A program made the position numbers and the translations under genes. From the NCBI GenBank assembly GCA_011009095.1, contig VTPC01000816.1:186001-250000 (forward strand): a DNA stretch of 64,000 nt. Direction: 5' to 3'. Source of the stretch: Ignelater luminosus (taxonomy: Eukaryota; Arthropoda; Insecta; Coleoptera; Elateridae). Shown here piece by piece: positions 34,986 to 48,328 of this stretch (the first letter of the stretch is position 1; every line of letters starts with the position of its first letter). Below the pieces are notes generated by a model. The model saw only the letters and a list, made by a program, of their open reading frames with translations, was not told the DNA's origin and did not search any database.

Positions 34986-35739
34986 CTTATTTACTTTTAG
35001 TTTGTTTGTTTTTCATTTTATGAGCTTTTTAACAATAAGTTTCACATTAAATATAATATTTTGTGTAGTTTAATACAATGACAATTAAAATAAAGATGGT
35101 AATTAAGATATTCACTTACAAATTGAATTTGCCCAGATTTCCTTTAACGGCAAAGGTAAGTATAATTTCTGTTTTAATTCACTACATACTTTGGAAGCCT
35201 ATGTTATTTGAACAACTATTCCATAGGATTAAATGGAACAAAGTTCATTAAAGCTATATTATTACTATCTTTAACATAAATTTTGTTTCATTTGCAATTA
35301 GCTTTTGAGAGGTAGCTCTCCAAAGCCCAAACTTAGGGGACTAGAACTAATAAAATTACGATTCTAAAGAGTAAACAGAGTTACAAAATTCATTGAAGCA
35401 TCCAGTTACAGTATGTACCTTTGGTGAATTTACAGTATTTATCCACACAGTGAAGTACAAAGCAGAACAATTTGTTGGTATTTTGGTATCTACGATGGAA
35501 ATAAAACAGCTTTCATTGCAAAATAGAAGAACTCTGAAAGTTCTTATTGAACCATCCTATTAACAACAAAAGCTAAGTTGATGATTGATTTTTTATTAAT
35601 TATTACCCATATAGTGTAATCTTGATGAGAATATTTTGAAGGTAACTTTGGTAAGTTTAGAAGTCTTAACTTTCTCACTCTTGCATTTTTCTCTTTTTTT
35701 GGCAACAAAAGAAGCAATTGTGTCATGGTGGTTTGTAGA
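34986..35739. other. Intergenic sequence after brat, no gene seen
   Basis: No supported coding frame or element boundary before the hAT end at 35740. Confidence 0.45.
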
Positions 35740-38330
35740 CAGGGTTGTCCTGATTTAAATTAAGTGATTTTTTAAATTCTAATCACTGATTTAAATCATT
35801 AATAAAAGAAAAACGTATAAGTAATAATTTATGTATTATACAGTAAACCCATTTTATGGGTCCTCCTCTGAATGTTTGGAAATCGGCAACACATCTTACA
35901 ATTCAAAGATATCTTTGTGTAATTACAGGTTATAAAAACAAAATGGATCACGTTTGTACACGTAGTCTGTTTTCTTTAATACATGTCAATGTCAAAATTG
36001 CTCAATTTATGCTGGTTAGAAATAAGATTTGCTTTTTTTAGAAAACACAATAAGAATAATTATAAATTATTATAAAACCTTAAGAATTGATAATAAACAA
36101 GAAAACTTATTTAACAAAAAAAAAGTAAACAAAATTTGTTGGTATGTATGAAAGTTAAATAGGAAATATAACCAACAAATGTCAAGCAGCTGACTTTTGT
36201 CAGTTTTTAAATTCACAGCAAACTTCAATTAGCAAGCGTTGAACTTTTTAAAGAAAAGGCGGCTCTGAATTGTAAGACGTGTTGCCTATTCCCAAACATT
36301 CAGGAGAGAGCACGTAAAATGGACATACTGTATTATATTTAAAATAAGTATTGCAAAATAACACAAAACAGCTTTAAAGTAAAAAAATGGAATCCAAAAC
36401 AAGATTGTAATCTAAAATAATATTTTAGAAGAAAAAGATCTTGTGCTCTCTGCTGTAAGATATTACTATTTTGGATTACAACTTAGAATAGATTTTTAAT
36501 AGAAAATAATTCATTTATGAAACTTCATTTTTATTGAAACATTTATATAGAAATACTACGGTGCCTACTTTTTCTATACCTAATCTATTTCTTAAATCTG
36601 AATGCACAAGTCCAAATAAGAGAATATTCTCTCTACTGATGTGACTGATGAAGCAACTGTACATAACAACTGCTTTACTAATGGTATGACATTTTCAATC
36701 TCACATATACATATCCTTTTGTGAAACCCACCACTGCAAAACACTTACATTAGATAACACCTCATCTGCCAGCATAACTTTTGAAAATGGTTCTGATTTG
36801 GCTTGCAGTTTAATAATGCAATATAGTCTTGTACTACCATACATAGTTTGTATAAGTTTCTAAAACTAAATTCTTTTCTTCATTAGTTTAGCTTGTATTT
36901 TGTTTTAGTGGGATCCAATAGATGAGCAATAAAATGATCAGCAGTAAGTGCCTGATTATATCTTTTTTAAACATATTTGTTCTAAACTTAGCTCCAACAT
37001 TTCCTCAAATATAAATTCCAGTTCTTTTAGTCTCTACTGCATCAAAGAAGTAATTTTTTTTTGTAACTTATCCAGCGCAACAGATACTGGTTTTAAAATT
37101 CTTAGATAATCTTCAGCAGCTCTTTTTAGTCCAGTATGTGAAACCTTTCCATACACCACATTATCAACTTCTTTTCTGTGTTCACAGATTTTCAACATAA
37201 TCTCCCAGTTCCCCACACATACATCTAAACAATCTGCTAGGTTGTAACACAATACATCACTTGGGAGTATTAATGTTTTTCCACAAGCTTCTTGATATTT
37301 CGCTCTTACAAGGTAATTACTTCGAAAATACTTTACTATATGTACAAAGTTTTTCTTAACATCTTCAAAATCCTTTAAAAATAAATTCAGAATATGTGCA
37401 GAACATTCATATGTGATTATTACTTTGCTGCCTATTTTCTCTTCTACTGTGATGCTGCAATTATACTTATCTTTGCAGGAAGATATCAAATGATACACAA
37501 TCTCTGTTAAATAATTTGAAGTGTGAGGATGTCCAGAAGTATCAATTGTTTTGTAGAGAAAAGAACGTCCTTCTTCGGTAGTTACACTAGCACAAATGGC
37601 TGGTGCATTATGCACATTTAACCAACCATCTATACATATAAGTTAACAGATTGCCCATAGAGATCTCTGAAACATTTTTCTGATTCTTCTTTGTAAACCT
37701 CTTCTAACAGAGTAGTTGACACTATTTTTCTTGATGGGGAACTGTAGCCTGGCCTTAACAACTGGATAGCTGTTTTTACTTCTGGATGTTCGATACATCT
37801 AAAACTGCTGTTTATTGCAAAAACAATTTTAGCAATTTGTTTATCCAGTTCGTGTTTCTATTGCACAGATGTTTTGATAATAAATGACTCCAAACTGGTA
37901 GAAATATTCACTTTTCTTTTTTTATTAAAATGAATTTTAACACTAGAGATTATAATTGTAGGAGGCGCTAGTGAGTTTTGCGTGCTCGAAGAAGAGCATG
38001 TTGCATCTTCTAGTTCAAAATTTTCTACCAAGTTAAAAATTGAAGTTGTGCCACTAGAATCATGAACTGTACTTGGATTCTTATCTACAAGGAAATGGAA
38101 TTCTGTTATAGACATTATATGCAGGATGGTTTCCTTTTGTTAATAACTATTATTTATTTTTCTTATAAAATTGTTGATAAAATTCTAAATTACCTACTAC
38201 AGTGATATAGGATCAGTTTTCTGTACTATTGATTGTTGTGTTTTACACATCTGATGATGAACTTTTAATCTCTGTACAAGACCTTGCACTTTCTAGTTAC
38301 AATTTTTACAAGTTGTCCTAGAACCACTGT
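35740..38330 (-). pseudogene. hAT transposon with BED finger and DUF659-type transposase, decayed
   Basis: Read on the minus strand from about 38330 downwards. A BED-type finger remnant (CKNCN...VQGLVQRLKVHH) is followed by a linker frame (38115-37858). Next comes a block typical of DUF659/hAT proteins (IEHPEVKTAIQLLRPGYSSPSRK, about 37810-37740) that runs into stops. Then a 193-codon frame (37615-37034) carries ECSAHILNLFLKD and the HIVKYFRSNY region. A tail like HFIAHLLDPTKTKYKL ends near 36880. The likely 3' terminus is CAGGGTTGTCCTGATTTAAA at 35740, a hAT-style end starting CAGGG, with ATTTAAAT subterminal repeats. No matching right-hand terminus was found. Frameshifts and stops make it inactive. 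Confidence 0.78.
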
Positions 38331-38544
38331 TTCTCTTTTCTGTTTTTGCTGTATAATACTGCTATATCCCATCTTTTCTTCTAATCAGAAAAGAAGCAAA
38401 AATTCAATTTTCTTCTTAAAGTGTACAGTAATTACATTTCTTTATTGCCTATTTCTCATTCAAATGTTTTTAACCCTTTCAGACCTGACTTTTATCTATT
38501 GCATGAAAAAATTATTTTAACATGTTTTCTAGTTCTTTTGGCCT

Positions 38545-38800
38545 TACGAGGGCACTGCTAAAATTTGCTGAAAAATTAAAACAAAAAACACATTACATTA
38601 TGTAAATCGCTTTGTTGCTTCTCAAAATATTTGCCTTTAACATCTATACACTTTTGCACTCAATGAAACCAATCTTTGAAATATTTTCTCCACTCTGAAC
38701 GAGGCACCTCCGAAACAAGTGATTTAAATGCTTCAACGGTCTCTTCAGATGATGAAAAACACTCGTTACGCATTTTATTTTTGATTTTTAGAAAGAAAGA
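38545..38800 (-). pseudogene. mariner 3' end fragment with one TIR
   Basis: On the minus strand the sequence encodes a mariner C-terminus: FFLKIKNKMRNECFSSSEE (ending near 38756), continuing to EWRKYFKDWFH, a stop, then VQKCIDVKGKYFEKQ. It ends at a terminal repeat TACGAGGGCACTGC (38545-38558), whose TACGAGG start is shared with the mariner at 12250. The upstream two-thirds, including the first two catalytic Asp codons, is missing. Confidence 0.75.
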
Positions 38801-39067
38801 TAAGGTAAGTCACGCAGATACCTGAATTATTTGAACAGAAATGAAAGAAAAACATTAGGACAAATCTAGCTAATACCAGTTCTGTTATCTCCTCATTTCA
38901 TTTACTGGACTTTCAGTGTCACCATAGAGGCCCATTTCACAATGTTACAAGTAACTTTTACAAGTTCAGTTTTAACAATAAAGAAGTTGTTTGTAGTTTA
39001 AAACTAGATTACCAGAAGTTGCAAATGTAATTCATTCAGAAATGATATCAACTTTTTAAAATTAAAG
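38801..39067. other. Short intergenic stretch, nothing recognised
   Basis: Under 300 bases between two mobile elements; no feature seen. Confidence 0.4.
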
Positions 39068-40250
39068 TAGGATGTAAACGATATACTTGCAAATATTTGG
39101 CAAGTAGATTCCTCATCAAGAACTAAGCCTGTTTTGTTTTACAACCTCTTTCCGTAAAGCTCACTGTTTTTGAGATACAGGATGTCAAAGTTTCTTATAA
39201 GATTCCTCTTTTTCCATTATCTCGAGAACAACATAGGATATTAAAATGAAAGTTTCTACATGTGTATTACTTTTGGATATCTACTATTGTACGTAGTTTT
39301 ATGTTTGATATAATATCAGAGGCGGAGAGTTGGAGAGGGGCTGGCACCTTACTGTAAAGCAAAATCGTTACATCACTTCTGCTTACAGAAACTTTTTAGA
39401 AACAACAATCGATTTAGTAAAAACAAAGTTGCTTTTCCACTTTTACCATAAAACGCTTCATTTCTTAGTAAACTTGAACTTTTCAAAACCACACAAATTA
39501 TGGTAAGCTCATGTGTTGTTTTTGAATACTTCAAAAGAAGGATGCAATATTCGCATCGCATTACTCAACAGAAATTAAGCCTACTTTATCTTATAACTTT
39601 TTTTATTAAAGTGAGTCAATTATGTAATACAGGGCGTTATAGTTTAATTTAAAATTTCTTGTTTTTCTAGTGTTTCGAGAACACCATAAGATATGGGAAT
39701 GAAAGTTTATACATGTTTCTTACTTCAGATATCCACTATTTCATGTAGCTTTATGTTTGATATTTCCATCAGGGATGGAGAGCTGGGGCGCTAGTACCTT
39801 ACTTTAAAGAAAGATTGTTACACCACTGGAAAATTAAAGATTTCTGCTATTTTTAGAATCATAAATCAATTTAGCAGAAAAAGATTGATGTTGCACACCT
39901 GTAGACTGTGTTACTTTATAGTAAAATTGAGTTTTTTTAAATTTTTGTTAGAGGAGAGTACTAGCCTCTTGCCAACTCTCCACTCTTGACTGAGGTATAA
40001 ATCATAAAACTTTCTAAAGTGATAAACACCATACACCTAACAATAATAAACCTATAGAAGCTTTCATTCCAATATCTTATGCTGTTCTCGAGGTATTGGA
40101 AAAACTAAAAACTATAAATTAAATTTTGACATCCTGTATCTTGAAAAGGACGAATTTTATGGAAAAAGGGTATATAACAAAATAGGCTTAATTTTTGATG
40201 GGGAATCTACCTATAAAATATTTGCAGATATATCTTTACACCCTGTATAT
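39068..40250. mobile_element. 1.2 kb foldback element with an internal duplicated arm
   Basis: The left end (TAGGATGTAAACGATATACT, then TGCAAATATTTGGCAAGTAGATTCC) matches the reverse complement of the right end (TACAGGGTGTAAAGATATAT, then CTGCAAATATTTTATAGG), and similarity extends about 300 bp inwards. The motif TCGAGAACA-CATA-GATATT-GAATGAAAG occurs three times: about 39222, about 39675 (direct), and about 40060-40095 (inverted). So one arm appears to be tandemly duplicated. The terminal ACAGGGTGTAAA type is common in dispersed insect repeats. There is no coding frame. Confidence 0.65.
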
Positions 40251-40786
40251 TTCAATAAATCGGTTTACTCCTCAATTGTTACTGATTTCAACAAGGTAGC
40301 ATTATACCATAGCCTAAACTGGAGTTCCTTTAAAGAATATGTAGATACATATATTTTTTGAGATTTTAAAACAACAGGTTAATGATGAAAATTAATTTTG
40401 TAAATTAAAATGTCCTGGAAACTACAGTAAGTAAACATAAATTTGACTGTTGTGTACATGTCACAAAGAAAACCGTGCAAATTTTCGGGAACTTTGACTC
40501 TTGATAATTACCACAACTGTGACACCAGGCAAGTATAGAAGAACATGTTTCTCTTATTTTGTCTTAGATAAACGTTAAAAGAAGTTTCAGTAAAATCTAA
40601 AACATGAAAGTCAATTTTCTCCATATTATGCAATGCTATAATCGATTTACTTAAATAATATGCGTTAAGAAAAGCTTAAAGCTTATTATGTTACTTCTTT
40701 TATTATAATTAGATTATATGAATAATATATCTTAATCAATAGCTTAGATTATTTATTTTATATACATTATATATATATAATACAAT

Positions 40787-40943
40787 CAGTGATGTATAGC
40801 TAGAAAAAAATAGTGGGGGAACGCTGATTGTTATAGTACACATTTATTATATAAAAATATTTAGATTTTTAAAAGAATATTTAGTATTTATTGATAAGTA
40901 TGGAAACGTCCTTCCCCTGCGTTCCCCCTTCAATACACCACTG
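40787..40943. mobile_element. 157 bp hAT-type MITE with perfect 8 bp target duplication
   Basis: The element begins CAGTGATGTAT and ends ATACACCACTG, so the ends are inverted repeats with one mismatch. Inner repeats GGGGGAACGC and GCGTTCCCCC also pair. Identical octamers AATACAAT flank it (40779-40786 and 40944-40951). An 8 bp duplication and a CAGTG start are hAT hallmarks. It has no coding capacity. Confidence 0.85.
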
Positions 40944-40951
40944 AATACAAT

Positions 40952-43900
40952 CTCATGATGATCTTTCAACAAAATTTGACAATTCCAATTCTCATAGAGG
41001 AAATGGAGATGGCATAAATCTTTCCAAAGTCCTTTGAACCTTGGTATGTTTCAGCTTGCAAAAAATAAGTTGGCTGCTGTCATTTCTACAAATCTGACAT
41101 CCCCAAAATACAAAGCACACTGTTGAGCATGATTCTGCAAAGCGCTTACAACAATAAATAGGTTATTTTAAGTGGAAATATTTTGTTTAAAATAATGTTA
41201 AGGAGTTTCACAAAGTAAACGAAGTAAACCTCAAGAAAATAAATGATTGTTCTTTATTTCAACACACATTTACCTTTAACAATATAAATCATACAAATTA
41301 ATTACATTTATATAAAACTAATTGTCATAATATATCAAATAAGGTAGGATACAGAATACACTTTACAAAACAAATTCAGAATAATAACACAACAAAACTC
41401 TGTTTAGAAAATAATCACTTACACTTCAACTAACAATTAATATAGGAATATTTTGGTTTAGTCAATAATATATATTTACAAAAAAGAATTTAACAAGGAA
41501 AAGAAAACTAATGTTAAACTAATAGAAATTTACAAAAGAGGAATAGTAAACACAGCCCAGCTCTGCATTATAATATAATAATTACATATAATTATTTATG
41601 TAAAAACAGTCTCCAAAATAATATTTCTATATAAAACATGTATACATACAGTGTGTTTCCTTTTAAGATGGGCTATAAGATTTTTACGTGTTAAAATTTC
41701 AACTTCCTGTTAACTTTTGTTTTTTTCTTTGCAATTTTAAGATGTCACATCAGTTTATTGCAGAAAATAATTCAAGTTGATATTCAAAAAAAAACAAAAG
41801 TTAACAGAGATTGTGAATTCTAACACAAGAATCTTATGGTCTTTCTTAAAAGAAACATAATGTAGAAAGACTGTTATAGTGCTACCAAGTAAATTACATA
41901 GTTTCTCAACATAATGGATAATCAGAATTTTCTAGTCAAGTAGGCTATAGAAATAAAACAACAGCAGGCATTTCTGAATAGTGATCTTGGATCAACTTGA
42001 TAGGTCCAAAAGCATGTGAAATTGGATCTAATTAATCTTGTTTGTGCATGTGCTAGACAGATGTTAATGACCCATTGCAAAAGTGGAATTGAGCAAGGTC
42101 CAAGTGATAAGCTGTATATTTCAAGTTAAGGATTTTGAATCCGTGGATCTATTTGAGAACTTGTCCTAATTGGATTGAATTGGATCCAATAAATCTTTCA
42201 GGGTTAGCATTCCTATTTATAAACACTTTACATGACAATACCCATAATATAACCTTAAATATCAATAACTCAATGTTAACATATCTTAAAACATATATAG
42301 AAATGATACTTTTATGAGGCAAATTTCCAATCACTTCCTAATATATTAAAATAACTCTCATTTTTTAACCAATTATTGCATAAACTAAAATACACAGCCT
42401 TAAATAGTGATCTATCACTGCTTATTTTCAATACATTTGAGCAATATACAATTTCAAAGAATGCATCAAGACCACTTTATTGCCCACATTGTGAAATGAG
42501 TTTGAAATTAGAATAATAAATTTCAGCAGCTAGTGGTTGGACAAAGACAGCTTTATGGATACTTTCAGTATAATTTGATCATTTTTGTGTCCACCCTGAA
42601 GTTAGAGCACTAGCCGCTGCTGATATGCTTTATTTTTTTCAGAATTTTCACAATTCTGGCATTTGTTGTATTATATAATCACATAATTTTAATAACAAAT
42701 TTGATATTACATTCAATATTAAAATTGTTATTATGTAAACTAACTTTTAAAAAAGTTCATATTTATAACTTTCATATAGTGATTTTAAGGTGCGGTCAAA
42801 TTCAATAAAAACAGGAAATTAAGTTTTTCATAATGTAAACTGGGCTTTGTCCATTCAACAATTTATTATCTAGGTTTCGTTCAGAAATAAAAAGAACACT
42901 AGAGTGTTTATCCACAAAGATTAATTGGAATAGAGCAATCGCAAGAGCAGAGAAATTGTATACAAACATATCCTAACTTATATTTACTTTAAAAGTTCAA
43001 TGTTTGAACTTCAAAGTTTCAAAAAAAATGACCAATAGGAATCTTGTGAGTGTTATATCAGTTATAACTGATATTAATAACACATGAATTGGTTAAACAC
43101 AAACATAACCTCATAAACATTGCAACTTTTATCAATTTTTGCTGTTTTTATTCTTTTGTACCCAGTCTAAAGTGGGTATAAAAGATCGCACTCCAGCTGT
43201 TTGTACTTTCAAAATCTGAACACATAAGAGTAATGTAGTAGGATGTACTATTGTTATTTTCTGAACACGATTCGAGTACTGCAAATGCATTTTATTTCGT
43301 CTGAGCATAATTTCTGAACGGAAGCCTGTTAAATAATTTGTTCAAGTATACAAAACCTAACCTATTTATTTATAAATTGACCTTGCTTCTAATCAACCAT
43401 ATTCAAACTACGAAAAATTAATAAAAACTTGTTTTTATTATTAGATTGTTTAACAGGTTTAAAGGTCTTTTTTAATTGAAATTAAATTAAATGAGAAAAC
43501 AGTTTCAATTAAAAAAAACTTTTAAACCTGCTAAACATTTAATGATAAAATTATTCTAAATAAGGTCGTGAATTGTAATATTATATTTCTCGTTTTTATC
43601 GAGTTCAACTGTAAATAATGAATGTTAAAAATAGAAACATTTGACATCAAATTTCTAAATCTTCTATTAAAAAATTAAAATTTGTTCAATGAAATTAAAA
43701 AAAAAACCATTGGTTCTGGTTCTGAAGCAGTCTCAAAAATTATACAAAGAAAATAATATTACTTCACCTTCCAACTGTAATGGTTCAAACAATGTAGTTA
43801 TAAAATTACATTTAATTGCAAATTATTTCTCATTAATTCAAATATTTAATTTGTATGAATCAGTACTGTGAGATCAATTAAATTTAAAAGATAGACAGTT

Positions 43901-44101
43901 TATTGTGTTGTTTTGAGGATAACAGAAAAAAAATCATTATTTAGAATATGCATAGAAGACAACGTTCACTACCAAACAGAGATTAAATGGTTATGTTTTG
44001 ATTTCTTAAAAAATCACTATAACAGCCTTTTTCTTAACAGTTGCTAAAAAATGGACAAATATGCAGTAAATTACAACTACCATATAATATGCTGCTTGTT
44101 C
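40952..44101. other. AT-rich intergenic sequence, no gene seen
   Basis: No coding frame here resembles a protein. A hairpin at 43448-43536 is listed separately. The GGATCTAATT / TTGGATCCAAT motifs near 42.0-42.2 kb are short and unassigned. Confidence 0.45.
43448..43536. repeat. 34 bp inverted repeat forming an 89-base hairpin
   Basis: GTTTAACAGGTTTAAAGG (start of 43448-43481) and TTTTAAACCTGCTAAAC (end of 43503-43536) belong to two 34-base arms that match at 31 of 34 positions, one of the three differences being a GU pair. The loop is 21 bases. It is either a small MITE or an RNA hairpin. The stem is AT-rich, so folding energy is modest. Confidence 0.55.
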
Positions 44102-44107
44102 TTTATT
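44102..44107 (-). terminator. Poly(A) signal of the cathepsin O gene
   Basis: AATAAA on the minus strand 34 bases after the stop codon, within TTAAATAAAG, giving a very short 3' UTR. Confidence 0.6.
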
Positions 44108-44140
44108 TAATTGCCATCAAATAAAGCCAACATGTTAAAA

Positions 44141-45335
44141 TCACAAAACAGTTAAAACTGAAACTTCATTAGCTAATCCACAAAGATTTTCTCCTATAGC
44201 TATATAAAGATATCCGTCTTCACCAAAATCTTTACCCCATGAATTCCTAACAATATAATGAGGTATTACTGCAGACAAATCGTAACCAACAATTTGTACA
44301 GCATGATTTAGAAGCTTTGGTGAGCTTCCACAATGAAATTGAATTACTCCACCTAAATAGTATTGCCAAGTTAAAGCATTTATTGCAACTGCCACAGGTC
44401 CTACGTTTACTAATGTTGATAAAATATAATCTTCATTACCAACCAATCTAGAAGAAGATTAATTTATATTTTTATTCATTACTAATGATTTAGTTTAGTT
44501 TTTTCAAACAAAAATAATACTCACCTTTGACATGCAAATTTATCAATTTGTACTCCTTTATTATTTAAAGTTTTACACTGTTCATTCTTCCAATGCATTG
44601 GATATTTATTCTCATCATACACTGTAACATTAAAATCCTTCAACCAATGTAACAAATTGCAGGAGTCACCTCCCTCACAGCCATCGTTATTATATCTTGC
44701 ACAATCAATAAGTTGTTGTACGCTCAGCTGTTTCAATTGTCCATGTTTAATGGCATACATCGATTCCATATTTTCCACAGTACTAAATGCCCAGCATGCT
44801 CCACACAGCTTCTGATTATTAACTTCTGTAATAACACCTTGTTCTCTCCAATCAATTTTCAATGGTAAGTTTTTTAATTTTATTGATCTTGTATGTATCC
44901 GATGGTGGTGGTTTTTATCATATTCTTTAGAATCATCTACGCCACGAGATGATATTCTTTCATATAAATCTGGTTGAAGATGTTTATTCAGAAACTCATC
45001 AGGTGTCATATCGGAAAATTTGGTTAATCCATAGTAAGCACTTCGGTTATGTTTACGATGTGAATTTAGTTTCTCCACAGCCTTCATTGATTTCTATAAA
45101 CAATTTATTATAAAAATATAAAAAAGGATGAGCAATAGTATAAAGTACTAACTAGGAAAGCTTTGAAACGCTGCTGATAAATGGTTTCATTTTTGTAAGA
45201 TTTATTATACTGTTGCATAAAATCTGTAAACTCTTTTTCTAAATCATCAGAGTTTGACTTATTTACACGAATTGGAATGAAGAAAAACAGTAAGAGAATG
45301 AAGCCTAGACCAAATAGGAAATTCTTTAAACTCAT
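44141..45335 (-). CDS. Cathepsin O-like papain-family cysteine protease
   Basis: Three exons on the minus strand: 45335-45153, 45093-44525 and 44447-44141, with introns of 59 and 77 bp (GT-AG) and phases that join cleanly to 352 residues. The N-terminus has a hydrophobic signal or anchor (NFLFGLGFILLLFFFIP). An I29-type propeptide follows (about 32-95, ending YGLTKFSDMTPDEF), then the C1A peptidase from about 139 (LKIDWREQGVITEV). The oxyanion Gln155, catalytic Cys161 (CGACWAF), His299 (LNHAVQIVGYD) and Asn319 (VRNSWGKDFGEDGY) are all present, so it should be active. The block around WQYYLGGVIQFHC is characteristic of cathepsin O rather than L or B. It is presumably a lysosomal or secreted endopeptidase. 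I chose the ATG giving MSLKNF; a second in-frame ATG lies 7 codons upstream. It is transcribed divergently from RpS3. Confidence 0.9.
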
Positions 45336-45921
45336 TTTATTTAAATAGTTGCACAATAAGACACTTAAGTGCTATCACTTTTAATTATCACAGAAATATA
45401 ATAAAAACTACACTCTTGTGTGGATTGTAATTATTACATTGATTTTATTATGTTAAACATTACGTAACACTAGAAACTTTTACTATTGTAATTATACAAG
45501 CTTATAATCATATTTTGACAAATTTTCTTCTTAATGTTTAACGTAATCTTTATTTACTTAAAACAATCTGATAATAAAATATTAGAGGTTATTTACATGC
45601 ATTCTCGCTATATATATATTTATATTTATTCTCAGTAGTGCCAACCACATAGTCATCTCAAACCATTGGGATTTTTCACACGCTAAAAAATAAATAATAT
45701 TATTTACTGAAATTCTACTTCACACGTGTTCAAAACAATAAAAAAAAATAAAAACAACTCATTTTAATTTAAGAAAACCCAACAGAAGATGTTTACATAT
45801 TATAATCACTATCATAATTCATAAATATTGGTATCACTGCGCAGTTTATTTTTTAGACTTTTCAATCTAGTAACTTTCATTTTGCAACCATTGACGGAAG
45901 TAGTTGCTCTACTGTTTTGAA

Positions 45922-45931
45922 TTTTCTCTTC
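45922..45931 (+). promoter_or_regulatory. RpS3: Candidate TCT/TOP initiator of RpS3
   Basis: TTTTCTCTTC lies 35-44 bases before the RpS3 start codon. It matches the polypyrimidine TCT initiator (YC+1TTTYY-like) used by ribosomal protein genes in flies, and would give a TOP mRNA starting CTCTTC. The 590 bp between the two start codons must also hold the cathepsin O promoter. Confidence 0.5.
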
Positions 45932-45965
45932 TGTACGTCGTTTCCTTTATGTTTGTTCTGTGAAA

Positions 45966-47039
<1,074 letters not shown>

Positions 47040-47064
47040 ACCTAATTTGTATATTAAATTTTAC

Positions 47065-47070
47065 AATAAA
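47065..47070 (+). terminator. RpS3: Poly(A) signal of RpS3
   Basis: AATAAA 25 bases after the stop codon, giving a very short 3' UTR, as is usual for ribosomal protein mRNAs. Confidence 0.75.
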
Positions 47071-47089
47071 AATTTGACTTATTTAAGTG

Positions 47090-48043
47090 CATTCTTCTTA
47101 TTCCGTAAGTATTTTATTGGCTTGGTGTAAATGATACGTGCTTATTTTACTTTTGACAAAAAAAAAACCTATAAGGCTATATTCATAGTTGCTTAGTTAC
47201 AGTTATTTTGAAACTAGTCTGGTTTTGCTGATGTTTTTATGATTATTTACTTTTTCTTTTGTAACCATGAAAATGCCTTGGTAAAGGGCAGGGAGATACC
47301 TTAAAGCACAATATGCTAAAATAGATAAATTTATTCATCTAGAAAAGTATGTGGTTTAATGCTGATTCAAGATGCATATTTAATCATTACAGTTGTCATA
47401 TGTGTAATAAAAAATATTGAATTTTGTTTTGTTTCGAAGTTAAGATTATCAGACATTTTTTGACTCCACTTTTTAACATTAATTTGAATTTTGAAAGAAC
47501 ACACACGATTAATTCCAGAATATGGCAATAAATTTATTGTAATTTATTTGTAACTGAATTGTTTTGGTTTTTTGTTAACACGTTAAACACCATGGCGGTC
47601 AGTAGGGACCGCTACTGTAAATGCCGCCGATGCCACACAAGCCAGCAGCGTATTAGCCAGTTTAATTGTATAGATGGACCGCCGTGGCTTGTAGGGACTA
47701 TGTGAACTTGCCAGTTTTTTAGTTAGAAAAACGAAGAAAAAATTACACATTTTATTCAAATACGTGTATGACAAAGGTATCAAAAATATAATATAAACTT
47801 AAAAAATAAGTAAGGTAACACTTTCTAAACTTATTTATAATGAAGACGAAACAAATATTTGATCCTATGTAAGACAAATCATTTTATACTGTGATACAGT
47901 TTTTGCAAGTTCTAAAATGCTTTTTGTACATTGACTCATGAAAAAAAAAGTCCAACACGAAACACCACTTTTTTAGGACACCCCGAACGGTTTGATGTTT
48001 ACTAACGGAATGATAACGCAAGAATTCAAAAGTCAAGGAGGAT
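47090..48043. other. Intergenic sequence with an unassigned repeat-like patch
   Basis: No gene. 47575-47740 is GC-rich for the region and contains GGCGGTCAGTAGGGACCGC (a short palindrome) and GGACCGCCGTGGC. It resembles a dispersed DNA-transposon end, but I cannot assign a family. Sequence stops at the assembly gap. Confidence 0.4.
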
Positions 48044-48328
48044 NNNNNNNNNNNNNNNNNNNNNNNNNNNNNNNNNNNNNNNNNNNNNNNNNNNNNNNNN
48101 NNNNNNNNNNNNNNNNNNNNNNNNNNNNNNNNNNNNNNNNNNNNNNNNNNNNNNNNNNNNNNNNNNNNNNNNNNNNNNNNNNNNNNNNNNNNNNNNNNNN
48201 NNNNNNNNNNNNNNNNNNNNNNNNNNNNNNNNNNNNNNNNNNNNNNNNNNNNNNNNNNNNNNNNNNNNNNNNNNNNNNNNNNNNNNNNNNNNNNNNNNNN
48301 NNNNNNNNNNNNNNNNNNNNNNNNNNNN
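48044..48328. other. Assembly gap (285 N)
   Basis: A run of N bases. Apparent open frames through it are artefacts. Confidence 1.
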
